Positions 55,328-64,000 of a stretch of 64,000 nt of DNA are shown piece after piece. The DNA is from Erythrobacter oryzae (GTDB lineage Bacteria; Pseudomonadota; Alphaproteobacteria; Sphingomonadales; Sphingomonadaceae). Made by a program: the position numbers and the translations under genes. Under the pieces are notes generated by a model. The model saw nothing but the letters and a program-made list of their open reading frames with translations, had not been told where the DNA came from and did not search any database. Position 1 is the first letter of the stretch; each line of letters begins with the position of its first letter. The DNA is taken from the NCBI RefSeq assembly GCF_030271515.1, contig NZ_JASCXI010000003.1, positions 62,001 to 126,000 of the forward strand, read 5' to 3'.

Positions 55328-57043
55328 ATGCCCACCCCCCTGGACAATGCGCTCGAAGCGATCATCACCGGCCTCACCGCCGAGGGCCAGCCCTTTGCCA
55401 CCGTGCCTTTCGTGCGCGACGGGGTGGAGATGCCGGTCTTTGCCGCAGCCCCGCCGACGCTGGCCCATTATTTCGCCCATTTCGCCAACCAGAACAAGGA
55501 CATCCCCTTCCTCGTCGATGGCGAGGTCCGCCTCACTTTCGGCGAGGCCTATGCCGCCGCGACCCATGTCGCCGAGGGGCTGATCCGGCTTCACGGCATC
55601 GAGAAAGGCGACCGCATCGGGCTCGCCGCGCGCAATTCGGCCAACTGGATGATCGCCTACATGGGCATCCTGATGGCGGGCGGCTGCGCCACGCTGCTCA
55701 ACGGCTTTTCGAGCGGCGAGGAGCTCGCCTATGCCATCGAGCTCGCCGAGGCCAAGCTGCTGCTCGCCGATGACGGCCGCGCCGCGCGGCTCGAGGGCCA
55801 GTCGCATGGCGCGAAGGTGGTGCTGTTCTCGCACGGCAACCCGCCCGCCGAAGGCCTTGCCGCAACCTGGGCCGCGCCCGAGGGCACCCCTGCGGCAATC
55901 GCCCTGCTCGGCGAGCTTGGCCCGGATAACCTCGCGACGATCCTCTACACCTCGGGTTCGACCGGCAAGTCCAAGGGCGCGTGGTCCGATCACCGCGGCG
56001 TCGTCAACGGCGTGATGAACTACGTCGCCCAGTCGGCGATGGCCAAGGTGCATGTGGAATCGCAGGGCGAAGTGCTGACCGACCAGCCCTGCGCGCTCGT
56101 CGCCGTGCCGCTGTTCCACGTGACGGGCGAGGTGCCGCTGTTCCTCCAGTCCTTCGCCATCGCGCGCAAGCTGGTGTTGATGCCCAAGTGGGATGCGGGC
56201 CTCGCGATCCGGCTGATGGCAGAGGAGAACGTCACCTACTTCGTCGGCGTCCCCCTGATGAGCTACGAGATCGCCAACCACCCCGACCGCGAGAAATACG
56301 ACCTGTCGAAGTGCAAGAGCTTCGCGGCGGGCGGCGCGCCGCGTCCGGTGGAGCACGTCACCCGCATCAAGGAAGCCTTCCCCGGCAGCTTCCCGCTGCT
56401 GGGCTATGGCCTCACCGAGACCAACGCGGTCGGCTGCGGCAATTTCAACGAGAACTATCTCGCCAAGCCGGGTTCGACCGGGCGCGCCAGCAAACCGATG
56501 GTCGATCTCGCGATCCTCGACGATGCCGGCAACCCACTCCCCGCCGGCCGCGTCGGCGAGGTCTGCATCCGCTCGGTCTGCAACTTCCGCGGCTACTGGA
56601 AGAACGAGGAGGCGACCAAGGCCGCCTTTACCGACAACGGCTATTTCCGCACCGGGGACTTGGGCTATCTCGACGAGGACGAGTATCTCTTCATCGTCGA
56701 CCGCAAGAAGGACATCATCATACGCGGCGGCGAGAACATCTCGTGCATCGAGGTCGAGGACGCGATCTACGCGCATGACGATGTCGGCGAATGCTCGGTC
56801 TTCGGCCTGCCGGACGAGCGCTTCGGCGAGGTGCCCGCGGCGGTCTACGCGATGAAGGAGGGCCGCCCCGCCATCACCCCCGGCGAGCTGCGCGCTTTCC
56901 TGCTCGAGCGGATCGCGCCCTTCAAGGTGCCGCTCGAACACCAGATCTGGATCGCGCACGAGCCCCTGCCGCGGCTCGGCACGCAGAAGATCGACAAGCG
57001 CACGGTCAAGGCGCGCTATCTCGAACAGGCGGTCGCCGCGTGA
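55328..57043 (+). CDS. AMP-dependent acyl-CoA synthetase/ligase
   Basis: A 571-residue adenylate-forming ligase. Motifs: ATILYTSGSTGKSKGAWSDH near residue 205, GYGLTETNAVG, YFRTGDLGYLDEDEYLFIVD, and IIIRGGENISCIEVEDAI, with catalytic Lys in GTQKIDKRTVK near the C-terminus. It activates a medium-to-long or aromatic acid, unknown. ATG 55328 follows a GAGAGAGAGG ribosome site; the ORF could run further upstream but that part is not conserved in kind. Gene glnD follows after seven bases. Confidence 0.92.
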   Translation: MPTPLDNALEAIITGLTAEGQPFATVPFVRDGVEMPVFAAAPPTLAHYFAHFANQNKDIPFLVDGEVRLTFGEAYAAATHVAEGLIRLHGIEKGDRIGLAARNSANWMIAYMGILMAGGCATLLNGFSSGEELAYAIELAEAKLLLADDGRAARLEGQSHGAKVVLFSHGNPPAEGLAATWAAPEGTPAAIALLGELGPDNLATILYTSGSTGKSKGAWSDHRGVVNGVMNYVAQSAMAKVHVESQGEVLTDQPCALVAVPLFHVTGEVPLFLQSFAIARKLVLMPKWDAGLAIRLMAEENVTYFVGVPLMSYEIANHPDREKYDLSKCKSFAAGGAPRPVEHVTRIKEAFPGSFPLLGYGLTETNAVGCGNFNENYLAKPGSTGRASKPMVDLAILDDAGNPLPAGRVGEVCIRSVCNFRGYWKNEEATKAAFTDNGYFRTGDLGYLDEDEYLFIVDRKKDIIIRGGENISCIEVEDAIYAHDDVGECSVFGLPDERFGEVPAAVYAMKEGRPAITPGELRAFLLERIAPFKVPLEHQIWIAHEPLPRLGTQKIDKRTVKARYLEQAVAA

Positions 57044-57050
57044 CAGCTTC

Positions 57051-59810
57051 ATGAGTCCCTCTCGCGTCCCCGGCCAGCGCGCGATCATCGACCGGCGCGC
57101 GCTGGCCGAGGAGATCGAGGCGCTGTTCGCGAGCGGCGGCGCCTCGGCCCGCCCGGCGATTGTCACCGCGCTGCGCTCGGCGCTCGACGAGGGGCGCGCC
57201 GAGCTTGCGCGCCGCCTGCTCGAAACCCCATCGGCCGGGCACGAGGTCACCGCCGGCTACAGCTTCCTGATGGACCAGCTGCTGCGGGTGATCCACGATC
57301 ACGTCACCACCCACCTCTACCCCGTCCCCAACGCCACCCAGGGCGAGCGTCTCGCGATCCTCGCGGTGGGGGGCTATGGCCGCGCCGAGATGGCGCCGCA
57401 TTCGGATGTCGATGTCGCCTTCATCACCCCCGGCAAGCGCGCCCCGTGGTGCGAGCAGGTGATCGAGACGATGCTCTATCTCCTGTGGGACCTCGGCCTC
57501 AAGGTCGGCCACTCCAGCCGCACCGTCTCCGACACGATCCGCATGGCGAAGGAGGATCTGACGATCCGCACCGCCCTGCTCGAAAGCCGCCTCGTATGGG
57601 GCGAACAGGCGCTTTACGACGAGATGCGCGCGCGGTTCTGGAGCGATGTCGCCAAGGGCAGCGAGCGCCAGTTCCTCGCCGAGAAGCTCGCCGAGCGCAA
57701 TGCGCGGCACAAGCGGATGGGCGACAGCCGCTATGTGGTCGAGCCCAATATCAAGGAGGGCAAGGGGGGCCTGCGCGATCTCCAGACGCTCTACTGGATC
57801 GGCAAATATGTCCACCGTGTCGACAATGCCGCGCAGCTGGTGGACGTGGGCCTGCTGACCACCAGCGAATACCGCAACTTCCGCCGCGCCGAGGGCTTCC
57901 TGCTTGCCGCGCGCTGCCACATGCACATCCTCACCGACCGTGCCGAGGATCGGCTGACCTTCGACCTCCAGCGGCAGGTGGCCGAGCGGATGCTGTTCGC
58001 CGACCGCCCGGGCAAGAGCGCGGTCGAGCGGTTCATGCAGTACTACTTCCTCCAGGTGAAGCGCGTCGGCAGCCTGACCGGCGTGTTCCTTGCGCACCTC
58101 GACGAGGAGATGGCCAAGAAGCGCCCGCGCACCGGGTTCTTCGCCGGCTGGACCCAGCGCCCCCGCCAGTTCAAGGGCTACACCGTCGAAGGCGGCCGGT
58201 TGCGCGCGCCGGGCGACGACTGGTTCCGCGACGATCCGGTGCGCCTGATCGAGGTGTTCCAGCTCGCCGAGGCCGAGGGGCTCGAGATCCACCCCGAAAC
58301 CATGCGTCAGGCCGGGCGCGATGCGAAGCTGATCGACGGCAAGCTGCGCCGCGACAAGCGCGCCAATGCGCTGTTCATTGACCTTCTGAGCGGCCGGAAA
58401 GACCCCGAAACCGCGCTGCGCTGGATGAACGAGGCAGGCGTCTTCGGCCGCTTCGTGCCCGATTTCGGCCGGGTCAACGCGCAGATGCAGTTCGACATGT
58501 ATCACCACTACACCGTCGACGAGCACACCATCCGCGCCATCGGCCTGCTCTCGCAGATCGAGCGCGGGCTGCTCTCCACCGATCACCCGCGCGCCACACG
58601 CGAATTCCCCAAGCTCGCCTCGCGCCGCGCGCTGTTCGTGGCGGTGCTGCTGCACGATATCGCCAAGGGGCGCGGGGGCGACCATTCGGTGCTGGGGGCG
58701 GATGTGGCGCACCGGTTGTGCCCGCGCTTCGGATTGGACGAGAAGGAGACCGACCTCGTCGCCTGGCTGGTGCTCCACCACCTCCTCATGAGCCGCACCG
58801 CGCAGAAGCGCGACCTCACCGATCCCAAGACGATCGAGGATTTCGTCGCCGAGGTGCAGAGCCTCGAGCGGCTGAGGAACCTCGCGATCCTCACCGCGGT
58901 CGATATCCGCGCGGTCGGGCCGGGGACGTGGAACAGCTGGAAAGGCCAGCTCCTCGGCGAGCTTTACGATGCCGCGCAGGAGCGCCTGCGCCTCGGCCAC
59001 AAGGGCACCGGCAGGAAGGCGCGGGTCACGGCCAAGAAGGATGCGGTGCAGCGCCTGCTGGGCGATCAGGACCACCTCGTCGATTCCATCGGCGCGCTGC
59101 TGGGCGATGCTTACTGGATCGCCGAGCCCGAGGACATCATCGCCAGCAATCTCGCCCAATATGACGCCGCCGAAGCGGCAGGCGAGGCGCTCTCGATCGC
59201 CTGCGAGGTCGACGAGACCCGCGGCGCGACCCGGGTCAGCGTCATCGCCGCAGACCACCCCGGGCTGTTCTACCGCATGGCGGGCGGCATCCACCTCGCC
59301 GGCGCGAACATCATCGACGCGCGCATCCACACCGCCAAGTCGGGCTATGCGGTCGACAACTTCCTGGTGCAGGATCACAACGCCCAGCCCTTCCGCGAGG
59401 CGGCGCAGATGGCGCGGATCGAGAAGGGCATCCGCGACGCGCTGCTCGCCAAGGTCGAACTCGTGCCCAAGCTGGCGGCGCGCCCGCTCGCGCACTCGCG
59501 CGCGAAAGCCTTCGACGTCGCCCCGCGCGTCGGCTTCGACAATGACGCCTCGAACCATTTCACCGTGATCGAGGTGACCGCGCGCGACCGCCCGGCGCTA
59601 TTGAACCGGCTCGCCCACGCGCTCTACAAGGCCAACCTCATCGTCCATTCGGCGCATATCACCGCCTATGGCGAGGCCGCCGCGGACACCTTCTACGTGA
59701 CCGACCTCACCGGCTCCAAGATCAAGGCGAGCGAGCGTCAGGCCGAAATCGAGGCCGCGCTGCTGTCCGCGGCGAGCGACCACCGCCAGCAGCAGCTGGA
59801 AAAGGCGTAA
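57051..59810 (+). CDS. glnD: Bifunctional PII uridylyltransferase / uridylyl-removing enzyme
   Basis: A 919-residue nitrogen sensor that uridylylates and deuridylylates the PII protein according to glutamine. The nucleotidyltransferase motif VGGYGRAEMAPHSDVDVAFI is near residue 105. The HD hydrolase domain has HHYTVDEHTIRAI and VLLHDIAKGRGGDHS near residues 485-545. Two C-terminal ACT domains (RVSVIAADHPGLFYRMAGGI and TVIEVTARDRPALLNRLAHA) bind glutamine. It starts seven bases after the acyl-CoA ligase. No glnB is in the window. Confidence 0.97.
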   Translation: MSPSRVPGQRAIIDRRALAEEIEALFASGGASARPAIVTALRSALDEGRAELARRLLETPSAGHEVTAGYSFLMDQLLRVIHDHVTTHLYPVPNATQGERLAILAVGGYGRAEMAPHSDVDVAFITPGKRAPWCEQVIETMLYLLWDLGLKVGHSSRTVSDTIRMAKEDLTIRTALLESRLVWGEQALYDEMRARFWSDVAKGSERQFLAEKLAERNARHKRMGDSRYVVEPNIKEGKGGLRDLQTLYWIGKYVHRVDNAAQLVDVGLLTTSEYRNFRRAEGFLLAARCHMHILTDRAEDRLTFDLQRQVAERMLFADRPGKSAVERFMQYYFLQVKRVGSLTGVFLAHLDEEMAKKRPRTGFFAGWTQRPRQFKGYTVEGGRLRAPGDDWFRDDPVRLIEVFQLAEAEGLEIHPETMRQAGRDAKLIDGKLRRDKRANALFIDLLSGRKDPETALRWMNEAGVFGRFVPDFGRVNAQMQFDMYHHYTVDEHTIRAIGLLSQIERGLLSTDHPRATREFPKLASRRALFVAVLLHDIAKGRGGDHSVLGADVAHRLCPRFGLDEKETDLVAWLVLHHLLMSRTAQKRDLTDPKTIEDFVAEVQSLERLRNLAILTAVDIRAVGPGTWNSWKGQLLGELYDAAQERLRLGHKGTGRKARVTAKKDAVQRLLGDQDHLVDSIGALLGDAYWIAEPEDIIASNLAQYDAAEAAGEALSIACEVDETRGATRVSVIAADHPGLFYRMAGGIHLAGANIIDARIHTAKSGYAVDNFLVQDHNAQPFREAAQMARIEKGIRDALLAKVELVPKLAARPLAHSRAKAFDVAPRVGFDNDASNHFTVIEVTARDRPALLNRLAHALYKANLIVHSAHITAYGEAAADTFYVTDLTGSKIKASERQAEIEAALLSAASDHRQQQLEKA

Positions 59811-59924
59811 ATGCAACACCTGCGGCGAAATTTGACGCTTGCGTGAAAGCCCCCGTTTGCAGGCGGCGCAGATAGGGTTAGTCCCCTATCAAAATAACAA
59901 GCCACAGTTTGGGAGAGAGACCAG

Positions 59925-62672
59925 ATGAGATCCTATACTTCGCTGCGTGCGTTGGCGCTGCTTGGCGCCGGCATGGCCTTCCTGCCCACCGCCGCCTTCG
60001 CGCAGGACGAGGCGACCGCTGAGGAAGAACTCCAGCCCGAAAACGTCATCATCGTCACCGCACAGGGCCGCCAGCAGGCGCTCGCCGACGTGCCGGTCGC
60101 GATCTCGGCGATCAATTCTGAAACCCTCATCAACTCCGGCGCGAACGACATCCGCCAGCTGAACCAGGTCGCGCCCTCGCTGCTGGTCTCCTCGACCGGC
60201 TCGGAAGCCAACGGCTCGGCGCGTATCCGCGGGATCGGCACGGTCGGCGACAACCCCGGCCTCGAAAGCTCGGTGCCGGTGTTCATCGACGGCGTCTACC
60301 GCTCGCGCTCGGGCATCGGCCTCAACGAGCTGGGCGAGATCGACCGCGTCGAAGTGCAGCGCGGCCCGCAGGGCACGCTCGGCGGGCGCAACTCCTCGGC
60401 CGGCCTCATCAGCATCTTCTCGAAGAAGCCCGAATTCACCTTCGGCGGCACCGCCGAGGCGACCTACGGCAACTACGACTTCTTCCGCCTCGGCGGCAGC
60501 ATCACCGGCCCGCTCGCCGAGAACCTCGCGGCGCGCGTCGACGGGATCTACGTCAAGCGTGACGGCTTCTACACCGACGCCGCCAACAACACCGACATCA
60601 ACGACCGCGACCGCGTGTTCGTGCGCGGCCAGCTGCTGTTCGAGCCGACCGACGCGCTGTCGATCCGCCTCATCGCCGACTACACCTACCGCGACGAAAA
60701 GTGCTGCGCGGCGACCTATATCGACCCGGCCATCAACCCGGCGATCGGCAATCTCAACAACCCCTCGACCCCGCTCACGCCGCTGCAGACCAACGGCAAC
60801 AACATCATCAACGTGCTGCGCGATCTGGGGCAGAACATCGGCGCGTTCAGCCAGGGCTACAGCCGCGCCGTCTCGGTCACGCCGGGCCGCAGCTATGCCG
60901 GCATCACCAAGGACTACGGCTTCTCGGGCCAGATCGACTACGATCTCGGCTGGGGGACCCTGACCTCGATCACCGCCTACCGCGAATACCGCTCGGGCCA
61001 GGCCGGTGACGTCGATTACGGCACGGTCGACATCCTCTACCGCGCCGAGAGCGACCAGGCCTATCGCCAGTTCCACACCTTCACGCAGGAAGTCCGCCTC
61101 CAGGGCGAGGCTTTCGACGGCAAGCTCGACTGGCTCGTCGGCGGCTTCTTCGCCAACGAAAAGCTGACGGTGCGCGACAACCTGCGCTTCGGCAACCAGT
61201 ATGGCCGCTTCGCCGCCTGCCGCATCGTCTCGGGCGGGGGCCTTGCGCCGTTCTACTCGCCGACCGGGCAGGGCTGTCTCAACGCCACCGGGCGCGGCGT
61301 GATTGCGAGCGGGGCGGCGACCGGCGGTTCGGCCACGCTTGGCGCGGCGCTGCTGGGCGGTATCGACCGGCTCGACACGCTCAACAACCTCGGCTCGACC
61401 ATCGACCAGTACAAGCAGGACGGCACCAACTGGGCAGTCTTCACGCACAACATCATCGACATCACCGACCGCCTGAGCCTGACCGTCGGCCTGCGCTACA
61501 CCAAGGACCAGAAGGACTTCTCGGCGCTGTTCGGCAACGACAACACGGTCTGCACCGCGCAGCAGGCGGCGCTGGTGCCGTTCCTGCCGACGCTGGGCGC
61601 GACCGCGGGCGGCCTGATCGGCCTTGCGTGCCAGGGCAACTCGACCGCCGAACTCAACGGCGTCAGCATCAATGACGACCGCAACGAGGACGAATGGACC
61701 GGCACCGGCATCCTATCGTGGAAGGCGACCGACGACCTGCTGGTCTATGCGAGCTACGCGCGCGGCTACAAGGCGGGCGGCTTCAACCTTGACCGGTCGG
61801 CGCTGAAGTCGCCGACCCTGCCGTTCGGCGGGCAGGCCGGCGCGCAGGCGCTGGTGGCCAACCTCCAGTTCGATCCCGAGCTGGTCGACAGCTACGAACT
61901 GGGCCTCAAGTACGCGACCGGGCCGTTCAGCCTCAGCATGGCCGCGTTCCGTTCGGATTTCAGCAACTTCCAGCTGAACACCTTCAACGGGACCGTCTTC
62001 CTCGTGCAGAACGTCAACGGCTGCAAGGGCGACCTCGTCGGCGGCCCCTCGGCCGACACCGACACCAGCGCGGCCACCGGCGCCTGCGCCGCGGGCGATG
62101 TCAGCTACGGCGTGCGCACCCAGGGTATCGAAATCGAAACCCAGATCAATCCGACCGCCGATCTCAACATCGCGGGCGGCGTGACCTATGCGCGCACCCG
62201 CTATGTCGACGATCTGGTCGGCAACTCGGCCGGCGCCCCGCTCGATCCGGCGCTGCGCAAGCTGCCGGGCGACAACCTGTCGAACGCCCCCGAGTGGGTC
62301 GCCACCGGCAGCATCACCTGGACCCCGGAAATCGGCTCGAGCGGGCTCACCGGCCTGTTCTACTTCGACGGCCGCTACACCGAGGGCTTCAACACCGGCT
62401 CCGACCTGTTCCCGCAGAAGCAGCAGGAAAGCTTCGCGCTGTTCAACGCGCGCATCGGCATCCGCGGACCGGACCTCAAGTGGTCGCTGGAGTTCTGGGG
62501 CCAGAACATCTTCGACAAGGACTATGCGCAGGTCGCGTTCAACACGCCGTTCCAGGCGGGTGCGAGCACGGCGCCCTTCGTCGACCCGGCATTCCCGGGC
62601 GGGCGCCAGATCTTCTCGCACTTCCTCGCCGAACCGCGCGTCTACGGCGTGACCGCCCGCTTCAACTTCTGA
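59925..62672 (+). CDS. TonB-dependent outer-membrane receptor
   Basis: A 915-residue receptor. A signal peptide (LGAGMAFLPTAAFA) is followed by a TonB-box-like segment (ENVIIVTAQGRQQ) and the plug domain (QALADVPVAISAINSETLIN, RVEVQRGPQGTLGGRNSSAG). The 22-strand barrel occupies residues about 180-915 and ends in Phe (TARFNF), the signal for outer-membrane insertion. The substrate is unknown; sphingomonads use many such receptors for siderophores, sugars or aromatics. A terminator follows. No adjacent regulator or transporter gives a clue. Confidence 0.95.
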   Translation: MRSYTSLRALALLGAGMAFLPTAAFAQDEATAEEELQPENVIIVTAQGRQQALADVPVAISAINSETLINSGANDIRQLNQVAPSLLVSSTGSEANGSARIRGIGTVGDNPGLESSVPVFIDGVYRSRSGIGLNELGEIDRVEVQRGPQGTLGGRNSSAGLISIFSKKPEFTFGGTAEATYGNYDFFRLGGSITGPLAENLAARVDGIYVKRDGFYTDAANNTDINDRDRVFVRGQLLFEPTDALSIRLIADYTYRDEKCCAATYIDPAINPAIGNLNNPSTPLTPLQTNGNNIINVLRDLGQNIGAFSQGYSRAVSVTPGRSYAGITKDYGFSGQIDYDLGWGTLTSITAYREYRSGQAGDVDYGTVDILYRAESDQAYRQFHTFTQEVRLQGEAFDGKLDWLVGGFFANEKLTVRDNLRFGNQYGRFAACRIVSGGGLAPFYSPTGQGCLNATGRGVIASGAATGGSATLGAALLGGIDRLDTLNNLGSTIDQYKQDGTNWAVFTHNIIDITDRLSLTVGLRYTKDQKDFSALFGNDNTVCTAQQAALVPFLPTLGATAGGLIGLACQGNSTAELNGVSINDDRNEDEWTGTGILSWKATDDLLVYASYARGYKAGGFNLDRSALKSPTLPFGGQAGAQALVANLQFDPELVDSYELGLKYATGPFSLSMAAFRSDFSNFQLNTFNGTVFLVQNVNGCKGDLVGGPSADTDTSAATGACAAGDVSYGVRTQGIEIETQINPTADLNIAGGVTYARTRYVDDLVGNSAGAPLDPALRKLPGDNLSNAPEWVATGSITWTPEIGSSGLTGLFYFDGRYTEGFNTGSDLFPQKQQESFALFNARIGIRGPDLKWSLEFWGQNIFDKDYAQVAFNTPFQAGASTAPFVDPAFPGGRQIFSHFLAEPRVYGVTARFNF

Positions 62673-62697
62673 GGCGAGGCCTGAGGGCAAATCGGAG

Positions 62698-62729
62698 AGG
62701 GGCGTCCGCAAGGGCGCCCCTTTCTCTTT
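62698..62729 (+). terminator. Rho-independent terminator of the TonB-dependent receptor gene
   Basis: AGGGGCG-TCCGCAAGGG-CGCCCCT forms a seven-pair stem followed by TTCTCTTT, 25 bases after the stop and just before the convergent yggS end. Confidence 0.75.
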
Positions 62730-62733
62730 GGGG

Positions 62734-63396
62734 CTAACCCCTGCTGCCGAACAGCGCGGTCCCCACGCGCACATGGGTCGCGCCGAGCTGGACGGCGGTC
62801 TCGTAATCCCCGCTCATGCCCATGCTGAGGCCGGTGACGCCGTTATCCGCGGCGAGCTTGGCGAGGAAGGCGAAGAACGGCGCGGCCTCGGTGTCCGCCG
62901 GGGGGATGCACATGAGGCCCGCCAGCGGGATCGGGGTGGCGCGCACCTCGGCGAGGAACTTCGGCAGATCGGCGATTCCGCAGCCGCCCTTCTGCGCCTC
63001 GTCGCCGATATTGACCTGCACGAAGCAGGGCACCTGCCTGCCCGCCTTGTCCATCGCCTTGGCGAGCGCGGTCAGCAGGCTCGGCCGGTCGAGCGAGTGG
63101 ATCATGTCGAACAGCGCCACGGCCTCTTCCGCCTTGTTCGATTGCAGCTGGCCGATCAGATGGAGTGCGATATCGGGATGCGCCTCGCGCAGGGCGGGCC
63201 ACTTGCCTTGCGCCTCCTGCACCCGGTTCTCGCCGAAGACGCGCTGGCCGGCCTCGATCAGCGGGGTGATCGCCTCGGGGCCGTGGGTCTTGCTCACCGC
63301 GATGAGCGTCACGTCCTCGGGCGAGCGGCGCGCGGGCTTGCACATGCGGGCGATATTGCCGCGGACTTCGGCGAGGCGGGTGGCTGCGTTTTCCAT
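62734..63396 (-). CDS. yggS: YggS family pyridoxal-phosphate homeostasis protein
   Basis: A 220-residue PLP-binding TIM-barrel protein (PLPBP) that buffers vitamin B6. The PLP Lys is in TLIAVSKTHGPEAI near residue 35. Further motifs are FGENRVQEAQGKWPAL, HLIGQLQSNKAEEAVALFD, VNIGDEAQKGG, and LSMGMSGDYETAVQLGATHV near the phosphate site. It diverges from the ThiE-like gene 22 bases away. Confidence 0.95.
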   Translation of the reverse strand: MENAATRLAEVRGNIARMCKPARRSPEDVTLIAVSKTHGPEAITPLIEAGQRVFGENRVQEAQGKWPALREAHPDIALHLIGQLQSNKAEEAVALFDMIHSLDRPSLLTALAKAMDKAGRQVPCFVQVNIGDEAQKGGCGIADLPKFLAEVRATPIPLAGLMCIPPADTEAAPFFAFLAKLAADNGVTGLSMGMSGDYETAVQLGATHVRVGTALFGSRG

Positions 63397-63418
63397 TGCG
63401 GCGCTCTATAGCGGCTGG

Positions 63419-63955
63419 GTGCCCCGCGCAAAGACCCTCCCCGCCCTGTGGCTGATCTCCGACGCGCGCAATGATGCGGTGCTCGAGGGGGCCCTCGCTG
63501 CGCTGCCGCGCGGCTCGGGGTTGATCTACCGCCATTATCATATGGACGGGCCCGAGCGCCTCGCGCGCTTTCGCGCGCTTCGGCGGGCGGCGCGGGCGCG
63601 GGGGCACGTGGTGGTGCTCGCCGATTCGGCGCAGACCGCGCGCGAATGGGGCGCGGACGGGATCTATGGCGCACCGCGGGCGCTGTGGCCGCGGCGAGCG
63701 GGCCTGCTGCACCTCGCCACGGCGCACGACTTGGCCGAACTGGGGCTGGCCGCAAGGCTGGGCGCGGATGCGGCGCTGCTCTCGCCGGTGTTCGACACCC
63801 GCTCGCACCCCGGCGGCGGTTCGCTGGGCGGGGTGCGCTTCCGCCTGCTGGCGCGGCAGGCGGGGCTGCCGGTGATTGCGCTGGGCGGGATGAATGCGGC
63901 GAAAGCGCGCGCCCTGCGCTGGCCCCGATGGGCCGCGATCGACGGGCTCAGCTGA
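63419..63955 (+). CDS. Thiamine-phosphate synthase (ThiE)-like protein
   Basis: A 178-residue TIM-barrel protein with ThiE-like parts: LWLISDARNDAVLEGALAAL at the start, DGIYGAPRALWPRRAG in the middle, LLSPVFDTRSHPGGGSLG and VIALGGMNAAKARAL. It is shorter than the typical 210-220 residues and ends soon after the GGM motif, so activity in thiamine synthesis is likely but not certain. The GTG start at 63419 gives the natural N-terminus; no strong ribosome site is seen. The stop overlaps the next start (TGATG). Confidence 0.82.
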   Translation: MPRAKTLPALWLISDARNDAVLEGALAALPRGSGLIYRHYHMDGPERLARFRALRRAARARGHVVVLADSAQTAREWGADGIYGAPRALWPRRAGLLHLATAHDLAELGLAARLGADAALLSPVFDTRSHPGGGSLGGVRFRLLARQAGLPVIALGGMNAAKARALRWPRWAAIDGLS

Positions 63956-64000
63956 TGGTGGACAAGCGCGACGACGACCAGCTCTACTGGCAGGCCTGCC
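63955..64000 (+). CDS. Start of a gene cut by the window edge
   Basis: An ATG sharing one base with the previous stop opens a frame reading MVDKRDDDQLYWQAC to the right edge. Only 15 codons are visible, so no identity is offered; the coupling to the ThiE-like gene supports a real start. Confidence 0.55.
   Translation, partial: MVDKRDDDQLYWQAC

Overview
The window is GC-rich, densely coded alphaproteobacterial chromosome, most likely from a sphingomonad of the Erythrobacteraceae (Erythrobacter/Porphyrobacter type). This rests on near-exclusive G/C third codon positions, UrcA and DUF465 proteins, HVNR-type Crp regulators, a large TonB-dependent receptor, several acyl-CoA synthetases, and the palindromic intergenic repeats seen in that group. 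No tRNA, rRNA, CRISPR array, transposase or phage gene was found.

Layout. 1-6.4 kb: TerA/TerD-like genes, MarC, a lipoprotein, folD, yggT, argB and small proteins. 6.5-9.2 kb: a secreted nuclease, a repeat-rich stretch, and a lower-GC two-gene module (Panacea/DUF4065 antitoxin-like gene plus an unknown partner) placed directly behind nrdB. 9.2-12.6 kb: nrdB, a small membrane protein and nrdA. 13.1-15.2 kb: two Crp/Fnr paralogues around a small unknown gene. 15.2-23.2 kb: a catabolic island with an acyl-CoA ligase, a LuxR-type regulator, a Rieske oxygenase, an SDR, a TIM-barrel protein, two VOC proteins and an alpha/beta hydrolase. 23.3-34.3 kb: TraB/GumN protein, nadB, ABC ATPase, small envelope proteins, nitronate monooxygenase, YceI, YdjM-like protein, guaA and UrcA. 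34.3-35.0 kb: a non-coding stretch with hairpins carrying C-rich loops, ending in a 27-codon ORF. 35-45 kb: acyl-CoA ligase, PIG-L deacetylase, gyrB, AI-2E exporter, M50-like protease, TetR, DUF1295 and PlsC-like proteins. 45-49.2 kb: a leucine-degradation operon (ivd, mccB) that also carries phnA between two nearly identical small membrane proteins. 49.3-64 kb: an osmoprotectant-type ABC transporter, DUF2147, a MidA methyltransferase with a very long charged helical N-terminus, lgt, acyl-CoA ligase, glnD, a TonB-dependent receptor, yggS and a ThiE-like gene.

Most genes form tightly packed operons with 1-4 base stop/start overlaps. Metabolically the window combines core biosynthesis (dNTPs, NAD, GMP, arginine, folate C1) with oxidation of acids and branched-chain amino acids. 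The observations most worth checking are a 111-bp AT-rich tract inside the conserved core of nrdA, the Panacea module after nrdB, the C-loop hairpins at 34.5-34.8 kb, and the helical extension on MidA.
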